Shown in pieces: positions 10,173-19,831 of a stretch of 64,000 bases of DNA (position 1 is the first letter of the stretch; each line of letters starts with the position of its first letter). Below the pieces are notes generated by a model, which did no database searches, was not told where the DNA came from, and saw only the letters and a list, made by a program, of their open reading frames with translations. A program made the translations under genes and the position numbers. Origin of the DNA: CAVPNY01 sp963706905. GTDB taxonomy: Bacteria; Chloroflexota; Anaerolineae; Anaerolineales; UBA4823. The stretch lies in the NCBI GenBank assembly GCA_963706905.1, contig CAVPNY010000012.1, positions 757,739 to 821,738 of the forward strand. The letters run 5' to 3'.

Positions 10173-10651
10173 GGGTTTACCTCCACCAGAAGAGGAGCGG
10201 CTGGCTCGAAAACTCTTTCACGCAGCCAATCAAACAAGGATTGGGTATATTCTGGAGCCAGAATTTGTTCATCCGGTAGCTCAATTCCTGGGGTTGATCC
10301 GAGCAGAGCGTGGTCAGGTCTTTGGTATTCTTGGACAGCTACATAAATCATTTGATCAGAGCTAGCTGGCTGAAAACCCAGCTCTGCAGCTCTCTGTTCC
10401 ATTACAGTCTTGGATGTGAGATCAGCCAATTGAGTTTGCAAATCCTCGATATTCCTCTCAATGTCTTCCATTTCGGTATAGATTCCCTGAATCCTTCGAC
10501 CGATTGTCGCTGCTCTAGCAGTTACACTCAGGTAAATTCCCGCCACCAAAGCTGCTAAAATCAGGATCAAAAGGAATAGCCCAATCCACTGGAGTTGTTT
10601 TCTCCAGGGAGCTTGGGAGTAAGCTTGGGTCAGGCTGTTTACTCGGTTCAT
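10169..10651 (-). CDS. Small single-pass membrane protein, FtsL-like by position
   Basis: 160 residues with one membrane segment (LQWIGLFLLILILAALVAGIYL, about 21-43) followed by a predicted coiled coil (MEDIERNIEDLQTQLADLT) and a variable extracytoplasmic tail. This architecture, and its place between rsmH and the class B PBP, match the divisome protein FtsL, which is poorly conserved in sequence. Its stop overlaps the PBP start (ATGA type). FtsL function is inferred from topology and position only. Confidence 0.6.
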   Translation of the reverse strand: MNRVNSLTQAYSQAPWRKQLQWIGLFLLILILAALVAGIYLSVTARAATIGRRIQGIYTEMEDIERNIEDLQTQLADLTSKTVMEQRAAELGFQPASSDQMIYVAVQEYQRPDHALLGSTPGIELPDEQILAPEYTQSLFDWLRERVFEPAAPLLVEVNP

Positions 10652-10758
10652 AGCTTCCTCAGGCGACGGTCTTCCTGTATCGCCAGAAATTTAGGATTAG
10701 GATGAAGGGCTACTTCCACGGTTTAATCCCAATGCTTGCAAGAGTGATGCCAAAACCC

Positions 10759-11691
10759 TTAGTTCGGTAATTTTTCTATTGCCCTTAATCTTGCGCTGCG
10801 AGCTCGAGGATTCTCACGAATCTCTGCCTCTCCGGGTCGTATAGGATGGCGCTCTATCTCGCGCACACTTGCTTGATGGCCGCAGGTGCAAATCGGTTGT
10901 TTAGGTGGACAAATACAATCCCTGCTCTCAAGCCGGAAGAAGTTTTTGACGATCCGATCCTCCAAGGAATGAAACGCAATAATTGCCAATCTTCCTCCTG
11001 GTTCCAATGCTTTCACCAGTTCAGGGAGAGAACTCTCTAAGGTTTCAAGTTCCCGATTCACGCCAATCCTTAGCGCTTGAAAGGTCCTCGTGGCCGGGTG
11101 AATGCCCGGCCTGTTACTTTTTATTACTGCGGAAACTACCTCAGCGAGTCGCTGAGTTGTATGTATCGGCCGGGCTCTAATAATAGCCCTGGCTATTTGA
11201 TGTGAACGACGCTCTTCGCCATACTGATATAACAAGTCAGCAAGTTCTTTCTCTGAAAGGTTATTCACCAGGTCGGCGGCGCGTACGGGATTCTGCGGAT
11301 CAAACCGCATGTCGAGGGGAGCATCTACCTGAAATGAGAAACCCCGCTCTGGGGTATCCACTTGCATGGAAGAGATTCCCAGATCTAGTAAGATGCCATC
11401 CGCCTTTTCCCACCCCAGCGCATCTAACTTCAACCGCAAAGTCGCATAGGAAGCTTTCACGATGAAAGCCCGGGAGCCAAAGGGCTCAAGTCTTTCTTTT
11501 GCCAGTGTGATGGCCTGCGAGTCCACATCCAGACCTAACAGAAAGCCGTCTGGCGAGCTTGCCTTGAGGATGCCCTCTGCATGGCCACCCGCACCTAGCG
11601 TCCCATCTACATAACGACCTGCGCTCCGCGGCTGTAAAACGTGTATAATTTCATTGTAAAGAACTGGATGGTGATGTAGATTTTTTCCCAT
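10759..11691 (-). CDS. rsmH: 16S rRNA (cytosine-1402-N4)-methyltransferase RsmH (MraW)
   Basis: SAM-dependent methyltransferase that modifies C1402 in the decoding site of 16S rRNA. The start at ATG 11691 gives MGKNLHHHPVLYNEII and 310 residues, the family length. Motifs: HxPVL near the N terminus, SAM-binding YVDGTLGAGGHA, ILLDLGISSMQVD, RGFSFQ, and the C-terminal AFHSLEDRIVKNFF with a CICPP...CTC segment. An upstream in-frame extension to 11820 would overlap mraZ and lacks family similarity. No strong ribosome binding site precedes 11691, so coupling to mraZ is possible. Confidence 0.93.
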   Translation of the reverse strand: MGKNLHHHPVLYNEIIHVLQPRSAGRYVDGTLGAGGHAEGILKASSPDGFLLGLDVDSQAITLAKERLEPFGSRAFIVKASYATLRLKLDALGWEKADGILLDLGISSMQVDTPERGFSFQVDAPLDMRFDPQNPVRAADLVNNLSEKELADLLYQYGEERRSHQIARAIIRARPIHTTQRLAEVVSAVIKSNRPGIHPATRTFQALRIGVNRELETLESSLPELVKALEPGGRLAIIAFHSLEDRIVKNFFRLESRDCICPPKQPICTCGHQASVREIERHPIRPGEAEIRENPRARSARLRAIEKLPN

Positions 11692-11735
11692 GGGTCGTTG
11701 CAGGTCTTTTAGAGGACGCTCCAACGCAGGATAAT

Positions 11736-12179
11736 CTACTCGCCTGAGGAGAGATCCAGATCCATGTATCGCAATGCGCCAGACTCTCCAGATTGCATTT
11801 GCGAGATTTGTCCAGCCCACAAAGCTGGCGACCAGATCTCAAAATAATTACCGGCACCGACGAGCATGGCCTCATTGCCTAACTCGACAGAATCACGTAA
11901 GAATTGGGGAATCAGTATCCTCCCCACTTTATCGACAGACACCAATTCCGCGTATGAGTAGATCTGCCTTCTGAGAATACGTGCATCTGGATCAGTAACG
12001 CTAGTCTGGTTGATGAGTTTAGAAATATGTTCAAAAACTGGTACCGACAGAACCATCAGGTTTCTATCAAAACCCAGGGTTACATAGGCACCTTCCGCAG
12101 CTAAAATATCCCGGTAGCGGGCCGGGATGGTCAGGCGTCCCTTATCATCAATGCTGTGTTGGTACTGACCTAGAAACAT
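11736..12179 (-). CDS. mraZ: Transcriptional regulator MraZ
   Basis: DNA-binding repressor of its own dcw operon, with two AbrB-like SpoVT folds. The start at ATG 12179 (MFLGQYQHSIDDKGRLTIPARYR) gives 147 residues, and the second repeat is seen at VSVDKVGRILIPQFLR. The DxxGRxxxP signature occurs in both halves. A longer in-frame extension to 12272 would cover the operator and is rejected. The gene is first in the cluster, immediately downstream of a promoter and three MraZ boxes. Confidence 0.95.
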   Translation of the reverse strand: MFLGQYQHSIDDKGRLTIPARYRDILAAEGAYVTLGFDRNLMVLSVPVFEHISKLINQTSVTDPDARILRRQIYSYAELVSVDKVGRILIPQFLRDSVELGNEAMLVGAGNYFEIWSPALWAGQISQMQSGESGALRYMDLDLSSGE

Positions 12180-12225
12180 ATGTTCTACTTTGCAATTAAT
12201 GTCCGAACGCCGGGGTCTCCGGCGC

Positions 12226-12250
12226 TCCACTTTTCTCCACTTTCTCCCAC
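12226..12250 (-). promoter_or_regulatory. MraZ operator, three GTGGR boxes
   Basis: On the minus strand three boxes, GTGGG, GTGGA and GTGGA, occur at exact 10-bp spacing (plus-strand positions 12246-12250, 12236-12240 and 12226-12230), separated by 5-bp purine-rich spacers. Repeats of this kind between promoter and mraZ start are the known MraZ binding sites. They lie just downstream of the -10 box, so binding should block transcription of the whole dcw operon. Confidence 0.88.
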
Positions 12251-12260
12251 AATCACACAC

Positions 12261-12289
12261 AGTATATACCAAATCGATCTAAAATGCAA
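12261..12289 (-). promoter_or_regulatory. Promoter of the dcw operon (mraZ)
   Basis: On the minus strand, -35 TTGCAT (12284-12289) and -10 TATACT (12261-12266) with a 17-bp spacer, followed directly by the MraZ boxes. The leader then has a GC-rich hairpin (CGCCGG...CCGGCG near 12209-12224). Confidence 0.75.
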
Positions 12290-12407
12290 GTGTTTTTATC
12301 CAATTAATGCGTTTCTTTTCCACTTTCAAAATTGCAAAGCCTGTTTTCGTCTTTTTCCTCACCAAGAATATGACGAAATTCATTCTATTAAATATTAAGG
12401 GTGCTAA

Positions 12408-13808
12408 ATGACAAACAACAACTATGCCACTTACTTCACTGGCACAAACGAAGAGGTCCCATCGTTAAGTGGCAAATCCTTGCGCTATATCAATCTGGAT
12501 AATGCAGCCTCAACTCCGCCCCTTATCGCAGTTCAGAAGGCGATAAACAATTTCATTAAGTACTACAGCAGTGTTCACCGCGGAACAGGATTTAAAAGTC
12601 AGCTTTCTACCTTCATGTATGAGGATGCGCGGCGAAGGACAATGGACTTCGTTGGCGCCGATCCGCGGATCCATACCTGCATTTTTGGTAAGAACACGAC
12701 TGAGGCAATTAATAAGCTGGCTCACCGGTTCCCATTTACCCAAGAGCGTAATATTGTCTTGACTAGTGGTATGGAACACCACTCTAATGATTTACCCTGG
12801 AGATCCGCTGCTCAACTGATCTATGTCCAACTGAGCCAAGATGGGCAGTTAGATGAAGAAGATTTCGATTACCAGATCGAGCGTTTAGGTGAGCGTATTG
12901 CCCTGGTAGCAATAACTGGAGCCAGCAATGTCACCGGTTATCTAAATCCGATTCATCGCCTGGCGAAAAAAGCCCATATGGTTGGAGCCCAAATCCTGGT
13001 TGATTGCGCCCAACTGGCTCCCCATCGTAAAATCAATATGCTTGCTATTGATGACCCCGGCCATCTTAATTATGTTGTTATCTCAGCCCATAAGTTATAT
13101 GCCCCCTTTGGAACTGGTGCCCTTATTGGTCCTCGAGCTACCTTTGAACACGGCGATCCAGATCAAACGGGGGGTGGGACTGTTAAGATCGTCACCCTAG
13201 AGGATGTGGTCTGGGATGATCCACCCGAAAGAGAAGAAGCTGGGAGCCCGAACACCATAGGCGCTGTTGCACTGGCTGCAGCCATACACCAACTTGAGCA
13301 GATTGGTATGGATGTTATTGCTTCGCATGAAGCCGAATTGACAACACTTGCGCTTGAGAGACTTAAACAACTACCTGATATCAAAATCTACGGCGATCCG
13401 GATCCTCGGAGAGCCGCCGATCGCCTGGGAGTGATTCCTTTCCAAATTGAGGGGTATTCCCATTTCCTGGTATCCGCTATCCTGGGGTACGAATTTGGTA
13501 TTGGGGTGCGCAGCGGTTGCTTCTGCGCCCATCCTTATATTTTACATTTGCTGGGATTATCGACCGAACAATCCCAGGTAGTTCGCCGACGTATTTTATC
13601 AGGCGACAGATCTGATATGCCAGGCATGGTACGGATTTCCTTCGGACTGTATAACACAAAAGAAGATGTGAACACACTTATTGACGCTCTCCAGGACATC
13701 TCGGAAGGGAATTATCAGGGGAACTACACTCAAAACACTCTAACTGGAGAATACACACCCTTAAATTGGAATCCAGATTTCAGTCAATATTTTTCTTTTG
13801 ACTATTAA
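12408..13808 (+). CDS. PLP-dependent aminotransferase class V, cysteine desulfurase-like
   Basis: 466 residues of the class V fold. Seen: YINLDNAAST near the N terminus, HHSNDLPW, the PLP lysine in SAHKLYAPFGTG (K229), and a catalytic-loop cysteine in VRSGCFCAHPY (C371 or C373), as in SufS/CsdA-type desulfurases and selenocysteine lyases. The C-terminal 35 residues (NYQGNYTQNTLTGEY onward) look like a lineage-specific tail. It stands alone, divergent from the dcw operon, with IS30 inserted 20 bp downstream. No suf or isc genes are nearby, so the substrate is unknown. Confidence 0.8.
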   Translation: MTNNNYATYFTGTNEEVPSLSGKSLRYINLDNAASTPPLIAVQKAINNFIKYYSSVHRGTGFKSQLSTFMYEDARRRTMDFVGADPRIHTCIFGKNTTEAINKLAHRFPFTQERNIVLTSGMEHHSNDLPWRSAAQLIYVQLSQDGQLDEEDFDYQIERLGERIALVAITGASNVTGYLNPIHRLAKKAHMVGAQILVDCAQLAPHRKINMLAIDDPGHLNYVVISAHKLYAPFGTGALIGPRATFEHGDPDQTGGGTVKIVTLEDVVWDDPPEREEAGSPNTIGAVALAAAIHQLEQIGMDVIASHEAELTTLALERLKQLPDIKIYGDPDPRRAADRLGVIPFQIEGYSHFLVSAILGYEFGIGVRSGCFCAHPYILHLLGLSTEQSQVVRRRILSGDRSDMPGMVRISFGLYNTKEDVNTLIDALQDISEGNYQGNYTQNTLTGEYTPLNWNPDFSQYFSFDY

Positions 13809-13828
13809 TATAGTTTTATGGCAACGTA

Positions 13829-14878
13829 GATTTAAGTCACAAGTGCAACTTTGATGGTTGAAAGGGGCAAGCTGGTGTAGGATAAGCCTCTCAAGACCGC
13901 CAAGTCAAAGGAGCGCTTATGAACTACACACAGCTTACCCAAGAACAACGATACCAGATATATGCCTTGTTGAAAATGGGACATAATCAAACAGAAATTG
14001 CAGCAGTGATTTTCACGCACAAATCGACCGTCAGTCGAGAACTGGGGCGTAACAAAGGTTTGCGAGGCTACCGGCCCAAGCAAGCGCATCACCAAGCGCT
14101 CAGCCGTCGTCGACACAGCCGCAAGCGTATCTCGGAGGAGACCTGGGAGCTGATCGAGACGAAGCTACAAATGGATTGGAGTCCAGAGCAAGTTTCTGGG
14201 TGGTTGAGACGGCATCATGCCATCCAAATCAGTCATGAGTGGATTTACCAGTACATTCTGGCGGACAAACAAGCGGGAGGTGATCTGTATCGTCATCTCC
14301 GCTGCCAAAAGAAACGGCGCAAACGCTATGGCAGCTACGACCGGCGTGGCAAACTGCCGAACCGGGTGAGCATTGAAGAGCGTCCAGCAATCGTCGAAGA
14401 ACGCCAACGGATCGGGGATTGGGAAGTGGATACCATCATCGGCAAAAGACATCGTCAGGCTATTGTCACATTGACAGAACGAAAGTCTCGCTATGGCTTG
14501 CTGGCCAAGGTCGACCAACGTACGGCTGACCAGGTGGGTGATGCGGTGATTGAACTGCTCCAACCCGTTGCGGATCGCCTGCATACCCTCACCGCGGATA
14601 ATGGCAAGGAATTTGCGGATCACGAAAGGATTGCCCGTGACTTGCAAGCCGATTTCTTTTTTGCTCATCCCTATGCCGCCTGGGAAAGAGGTGCGAACGA
14701 AAACATGAATGGGTTGGTCCGGCAATATATCCCGAAGGCCCGGGATTTGGCTTTGGTCACTGATGAAAATGTGATTGGGATTATGAACCGTTTGAACCAC
14801 CGTCCTAGAAAATGCCTTGATTTTCGGTCACCTTTTGAGGTATTCTTTGGTCAGTCTGTTGCACTTACGAGTTGAATC
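13829..14878. mobile_element. IS30-family insertion sequence, complete
   Basis: About 1050 bp bounded by imperfect inverted repeats: left from 13829 (GATTTAAGTCACAAGTGCAAC) and right, reverse complement from 14878 (GATTCAACTCGTAAGTGCAAC), 17 of 21 matching. It contains one full transposase gene. IS30 elements usually give 2-3 bp duplications. None is evident at these boundaries, so the ends may be off by 1-2 bases. It lies between the aminotransferase gene and the maeB terminator and disrupts neither. Confidence 0.85.
13919..14875 (+). CDS. IS30-family transposase
   Basis: 318 residues, intact. N-terminal helix-turn-helix (LTQEQRYQIYALLKMGHNQTEIA, then HKSTVSRELGRN) and a DDE integrase-type core: first Asp in DWEVDTIIGK, second in LTADNGKEF, and Glu in GANENMNGLVRQYIPK, the hallmark IS30 C-terminal region. 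Full length suggests an active or recently active element. Confidence 0.95.
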   Translation: MNYTQLTQEQRYQIYALLKMGHNQTEIAAVIFTHKSTVSRELGRNKGLRGYRPKQAHHQALSRRRHSRKRISEETWELIETKLQMDWSPEQVSGWLRRHHAIQISHEWIYQYILADKQAGGDLYRHLRCQKKRRKRYGSYDRRGKLPNRVSIEERPAIVEERQRIGDWEVDTIIGKRHRQAIVTLTERKSRYGLLAKVDQRTADQVGDAVIELLQPVADRLHTLTADNGKEFADHERIARDLQADFFFAHPYAAWERGANENMNGLVRQYIPKARDLALVTDENVIGIMNRLNHRPRKCLDFRSPFEVFFGQSVALTS

Positions 14879-14890
14879 CAAGCAATGAAA

Positions 14891-14919
14891 GAAGAGCGCA
14901 CGTATCTAATGCGCTCTTC
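14891..14919 (-). terminator. Hairpin terminator downstream of maeB
   Basis: A perfect 10-bp stem (GAAGAGCGCA / TGCGCTCTTC) with a 9-nt loop. Reading on the minus strand it is followed by TTTCATT. It lies 39 bp beyond the maeB stop. On the plus strand it is followed by TTATT, so it could also stop transcripts leaving IS30. Confidence 0.75.
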
Positions 14920-14957
14920 TTATTAAATCTTCGGAAATGCTCTTCGCGAACTTATTT

Positions 14958-17213
14958 TTAGTCTCTACTCATTGCATCCATCACCGCAACTGCAGCCATA
15001 TTGACGATATCGCGAACATCATCACCGGTCTGAAGTACATGAATTGGTGCACCCATCCCTATCAGGATCGGGCCAATCGCTTGAGCATTACCCAATCGGG
15101 CGAGCAGTTTATAAGCAATGTTAGCAGACTCCAAGGATGGGAATACCAGCACATTTGCATCCTTTACCTGACTAAAGGGATAGCGCTGATCGATGATCTC
15201 AGGTACGACCGCGGTGTCAGCCTGCATTTCACCATCAACGGCGAAATCAGGGCATTTACTCCGTATTACCTCTACCGCCCTTTGAATCTTTTTCGAGAGA
15301 GAGTGAGGCGTACTGCCAAAATTTGAGAACGACAATAAAGCCACACGTGGTTCCAAACCCAGCTGTCTGGCATAGTTAGCTGCCAGACAGGCGATCTCGG
15401 CCAAATCATCAGCTGTCGGATCGATATTGACGGTTGCATCAGTAAACAATAGGACCCGGTTATTAATGATCATGATATACACCCCTGCGGCTATGTGGGC
15501 AGCAGGCTGAGTATGGTGAATCTGAAGCGCGGGGCGAATTACATCCGGGTAGTCATAAGTCAGTCCAGAAACAAATGCATCAGCGTCCCCCATTTTGACC
15601 ATCATCGGACCGAAGACATTCGGTTCCATGATGATCTTTTGGGCATCTTTTAATGCCACTCCTTTACGTTGGCGCAATTGATAATATCCTTGGGCATACT
15701 CATCAATACGCGCGAATTGGGTTGGATTAACAATCTCAACTTCAAAATCCAAACCTAATAATCTTATCTTCTCATGAATAACATCAGGTCGCCCAACCAG
15801 TATCGGTAACGCAATCCCTTCGTCTCTTAATTGAACAGCTGCACGAATGATCTTTGACTCCTCACCCTCCGCAAAAACCACCCGTTTTTTCTTGGGCGCT
15901 GACTTTGCCTTGTTCATTATGTAATAGCGCACTTGCTGACCAATTCCTTGACGGAAGGCCAGTTGTTGGCGATATTCATCTATATCAATCCGCTTCCTTG
16001 CCACCCCGGATTGCATAGCACTTTGTGCAACTGCAGTTGATTCCCATAGCATAACTCTAGGATCGAGCGGCTTCGGGATGATATAATCCGTCCCGAATTT
16101 GAGAGTTTCCAAACCATATGCTCTCAGAACACTATCAGGAACATCTTCTTTGGTTAATGCAGCCAAGGCATACGCCGCCGCGACTTTCATTTCCTCATTG
16201 ATGGCTTTAGCACGGACATCTAATGCCCCCCTAAATATATACGGGAAACCCAGAACGTTGTTAATCTGATTAGGATAATCAGACCGACCTGTCGCAACAA
16301 TCGCCTCTGGACGAGTTTCCTTGGCGAGTTCATATCTAATCTCCGGATCGGGATTCGCCATCGCAAATATAATTGGGCGCTCGGCCATTGAATTCACCAT
16401 CGCCGGAGTAAGCACGTCAGGAACAGATAATCCATAAAATACGTCACATCCCCGCACAGCATCAGCCAAATCACGGGCATCTGTATCCTGAGCAAACGGT
16501 GCCTTATATTTGTTTATCCCTTCTTTGCGGTCCTTCGTGACCACTCCTCGACTGTCGACAAGAAGAATATTTTCCCTTTTCACTCCTAATTTCACCGCCA
16601 ATTCGGCACACGAAATTGCAGATGCACCTGCGCCAGAAATGGTAATCTTAACCTCATCGATCTTTTTCCCCACGATCTCGAGGCTATTGAGCAATCCAGC
16701 ACTTGAAATGATTGCAGTGCCATGTTGATCGTCGTGAAATACCGGGATATCTAACATGGCCTTGAGAGTTTCCTCGATATAGAAGCACTCCGGTGACTTA
16801 ATATCTTCCAGGTTTATCCCGCCAAAAGTCGGCGAGATGGCAGCCACAACTCGGATAAATTCTTCTGGATCTTTTGTATTCACTTCGATATCAAAAACAT
16901 CGATATCCGAGAATACTTTAAATAAAACCCCTTTACCTTCCATAACCGGTTTGGAGGCCAAAGCTCCCCGATCACCCAACCCTAAAATCGCTGTCCCATT
17001 AGATATCACCGCGACCAAGTTGCCTTTCGCTGTGTACTCATATGCTTGCTCCGCGTCTTGCTCAATCTCAAGAACCGGATAAGCCACACCTGGCGAGTAT
17101 GCCAGGGATAGATCGCGTTGTGTCGTTAGGGGCTTTGTCGGTAAGATTGAAATCTTTCCAGCTTTTCCTCCCATACGATGGTATTCAAGAGCATCTTCAC
17201 GTAAACTAGTCAT
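14958..17213 (-). CDS. maeB: NADP-type malic enzyme with C-terminal phosphotransacetylase-like domain (MaeB type)
   Basis: Oxidative decarboxylation of malate to pyruvate. The start at ATG 17213 (MTSLREDALEYHRMGGKAGK) is chosen because AAAGGAG lies 6 bases upstream. A 13-codon extension to 17252 has no such site. About 751 residues. The N-terminal malic domain has SLAYSPGVAYP, GDRGALASKPVMEGK and FDIEVNT. The NAD(P) domain has ISGAGASAISCAELAVKLG. From about residue 430 follows a Pta-like domain (VFAEGEESKIIRAA, LPILVGRP), usually regulatory in MaeB enzymes and not catalytic. Monocistronic between a promoter and the 14891 terminator. Confidence 0.93.
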   Translation of the reverse strand: MTSLREDALEYHRMGGKAGKISILPTKPLTTQRDLSLAYSPGVAYPVLEIEQDAEQAYEYTAKGNLVAVISNGTAILGLGDRGALASKPVMEGKGVLFKVFSDIDVFDIEVNTKDPEEFIRVVAAISPTFGGINLEDIKSPECFYIEETLKAMLDIPVFHDDQHGTAIISSAGLLNSLEIVGKKIDEVKITISGAGASAISCAELAVKLGVKRENILLVDSRGVVTKDRKEGINKYKAPFAQDTDARDLADAVRGCDVFYGLSVPDVLTPAMVNSMAERPIIFAMANPDPEIRYELAKETRPEAIVATGRSDYPNQINNVLGFPYIFRGALDVRAKAINEEMKVAAAYALAALTKEDVPDSVLRAYGLETLKFGTDYIIPKPLDPRVMLWESTAVAQSAMQSGVARKRIDIDEYRQQLAFRQGIGQQVRYYIMNKAKSAPKKKRVVFAEGEESKIIRAAVQLRDEGIALPILVGRPDVIHEKIRLLGLDFEVEIVNPTQFARIDEYAQGYYQLRQRKGVALKDAQKIIMEPNVFGPMMVKMGDADAFVSGLTYDYPDVIRPALQIHHTQPAAHIAAGVYIMIINNRVLLFTDATVNIDPTADDLAEIACLAANYARQLGLEPRVALLSFSNFGSTPHSLSKKIQRAVEVIRSKCPDFAVDGEMQADTAVVPEIIDQRYPFSQVKDANVLVFPSLESANIAYKLLARLGNAQAIGPILIGMGAPIHVLQTGDDVRDIVNMAAVAVMDAMSRD

Positions 17214-17291
17214 ATCCACTCCTTTGGCATATTCCGAACAGGTAGAAACCAAGATATTTACAAAATTTCCCTAGCAACTTCACCGTCACTG

Positions 17292-17319
17292 ATTATACCC
17301 TGCAAGAAAAACCAGCCAA
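17292..17319 (-). promoter_or_regulatory. Promoter of maeB
   Basis: Minus strand -35 TTGGCT (17314-17319), 16-bp spacer, -10 TATAAT (17292-17297), about 80 bp upstream of the chosen maeB ATG. The IS21 target duplication begins only about 30 bp upstream of this promoter. Confidence 0.65.
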
Positions 17320-17536
17320 TTGATCAACTCAAGAAATAATCCTGACGAATCCCTGGATGCATAATCCGGGCCAAGCCGATCATGAATTCCGGCGCATGCC
17401 GATCACCGATTCCGTTTCATGCCGATCGGTGATTCCGGCCATGCCGATCAAGTAACCCAGAGAAGCATGGGGGAGAAGGCTGGATAAACTCAAACAAATC
17501 GGGCATCCTCTTCGGAACCGATCCGAGGAGGAAGAG

Positions 17537-19072
17537 ATGTCTCAAGCGAGTTTATCCATGCGAAAAATTGAAGAAATCCTGCGATTGAAATTTGAAGTTG
17601 GATTGCCGCACCGGGCGATTGCCAAAAGTTGTGGGGTGTCGAGCAGTACGGTGAGTGAGTACGTCACGCACGCCAAAGCGGTCGGGCTAAGTTGGCCGCT
17701 TCCAGAAGGGATGACGGCGGAGCAGTTGGAAGCCCGCTTGTATCCAGAGAAAGGGTTATCCAGACGGAAGATCCTGCAGCCGGACTGGAAGTATGTGCAC
17801 AAGGAGTTGAAGCGTAAAGGAGTAACCCTGAGCCTGTTGTGGGTGGAGTACCGACAGGAGCATCTGGACGGATACGGATACAGCCAGTTTTGCCAGCACT
17901 ACCGAGAGTGGAAGAACCAACTCAACCCCACCATGCGGCAGAAACATAAGGCCGGGGAGAAGCTGTTTGTGGACTACGCCGGGCAGACGGTGGCGGTGGT
18001 GGACCCGGAGACGGGTGAAATCCGGGAAGCGCAAGTTTTCGTGGCGACCCTGGGAGCCAGCAACTACACGTATGCGGAAGCGCACTGGACCCAGAGCTTG
18101 CCCAACTGGATTGCAGCGCAGGTTCGGGCGCTGGAATTCCTGGGTGGTGTGCCGGAAATGGTGGTTCCGGATAATCTCAAGGCGGGCGTGACCAGTCCGA
18201 ACCTGTATGAGCCGGACCTGAACCCAACTTACCAGGACTTCGCCCATCACTACGGGATCGCGGTGGTTCCGGCACGGGTGCGCAAACCGCGTGACAAGGC
18301 GAAGGTGGAAGTGGGTGTTCAGGTAGTCGAGCGTTGGATCCTGGCCCGGCTGCGGGACCGGACCTTCTTCAGTCTGACCGAGCTCAACCAGGCGATTGCC
18401 GAACTGCTGGCCGAACTCAACCGGCGGGAGATGAAGCATCTAGGCCAGTCTCGGCGGCAACTGTTTGAAGCAGTGGACCAACCGGCCCTTTCACCGCTGC
18501 CGGAAACGCCCTACGAGTTTGCGGTCTGGAAAAAGGCCCGCGTCCACATCGACTACCACGTCTCCTTCGACAAACACTTCTACAGTGTCCCGTACACCCT
18601 GACCGGCAAGGAAGTGACCATCCGGGCAACCGAAAAGACGGTCGAGATCTTCTACCAGCGCAAACGGGTGGCCTCACATCCCCGCTCTACCGCCCAAGGG
18701 CGCTTTTCAACCCACAGCGTGCATATGCCGCCTGAGCACCAGTTCTACAGCCAGTGGTCCTCGGAGCGCTTTCTGCGCTGGGCCGCAGAGATCGGCGAGC
18801 AAGCTACCGAACTTATCCGCTGTGCTCTCGACGACCGCAGGCACCCTGAGCAGGCTTAACGGACTTGCCTGGGCGTCCTTGGCCTGGCCAAACGCTACTC
18901 CCCAGAACGCCTGGAAGCTGCCTGCAAACGGGCTAATGCGGCCGGTATTCGCTCTTACAAAGGGGTGCACAACATTCTCCAAAACAAACTCGACCAACGG
19001 CAGCTGGATCCCGCATCCAACACCCCCTTACCGCCGCATGAAAATATCCGCGGTGAGAACTACTACCACTGA
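17537..19072 (+). pseudogene. istA: IS21 transposase IstA, interrupted by an in-frame TAA
   Basis: The frame is open from ATG 17537 to TAA at 18857-18859 (440 residues) and then continues in the same frame to TGA at 19070-19072 (511 codons), so the stop is a point mutation. The flanking text HPEQA-stop-RTCLGVLGLAKRYSPERLE is normal IstA C terminus. Visible: N-terminal helix-turn-helix (HRAIAKSCGVSSSTVSEYV), integrase core with DYAGQTVAV, VVPDNLKAGV and a Glu after RKPRDKAKVE. It lacks only about 70 C-terminal residues, so residual function cannot be excluded. Confidence 0.85.
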
Positions 19073-19083
19073 GGAGCATGCTT

Positions 19084-19831
19084 ATGTTGACCCAGCCCTT
19101 ACTGGAAAAACTATCCCAACTCAAGCTTCCCGCTTTCCGCACTGCCTTCGAAGACCAGCTCCAAAATCCCCAGTACGCGGAGCTGTCGTTTGAAGAGCGG
19201 CTCGGCTTACTGGTCGATATCGAGATCACCCGCAGAACCAACCACCGCTTGCACCGCCGCATCCAGTCCGCCCGTTTCCCTCTCCAGGCCACCATCGAAG
19301 ACCTCGACCTGTCTGCGGGGCGCGGCCTCAAACGAGCCCAGGTTCTCGAACTTGCCCAGAGAGATTGGGTCCGCCGCCATCTTAATGTGCTGGTCTTGGG
19401 TGCCACGGGTACGGGCAAGACTTATTTATCTTGCGCACTTGGCCGGGCTGCCTGTGAGGCTGAATTCAATGTGCGCTACCTACGCACTTCCCGCCTGCTG
19501 CAATCCCTCGAGCTCGCTCAGGCTGATGGCTCCTATCCCCAACTGCTGCGTTCCCTGGCTCGCTCTAATTTGCTCATCTTCGACGACTGGCTGCGTGACC
19601 CGCTCTCTCGCTCCAGGCCAAAGACCTGCTCGAAATCCTCGACGACCGTTATGGCCGCACGGCCACCCTGGTCGCAACCCAGGTCCCGGTCAACGAATGG
19701 CACGCTCGCATCCCCGACCCCACCCTCGCCAATTCGGTCTCGACCGCCTCATTCACAATGCCTATCGGCTAAATCTATCAGGAAATTCTATGCGAAAAGT
19801 TCATTCCCCCTTGATCAACAACGACAACTAG
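19084..19831 (+). pseudogene. istB: IS21 helper ATPase IstB, two frame breaks
   Basis: IstB is the AAA+ partner that directs IS21 insertion. The start at ATG 19084 is preferred to 19078 because GAGGAG ends 7 bases upstream. The first frame has the Walker A LGATGTGKTYLSCAL and Walker B LLIFDDW motifs. Near 19608 (a TCTCTC tract) the frame changes to LSLQAKDLLEILDDRYGRTATLVATQVPVNEWH, and near 19735 again to DRLIHNAYRLNLSGNSMRK with the stop at 19831. The N-terminal ATPase motifs are intact, but the protein as read is broken. Confidence 0.85.

Noticed and set aside
17358..17449. Possible CRISPR array from regularly spaced GCCGATC units
   Set aside because: Units are only 7-9 bp, spacers are related AT/GC sequence, and the copies mirror those at the other IS21 end; they are transposase binding sites.
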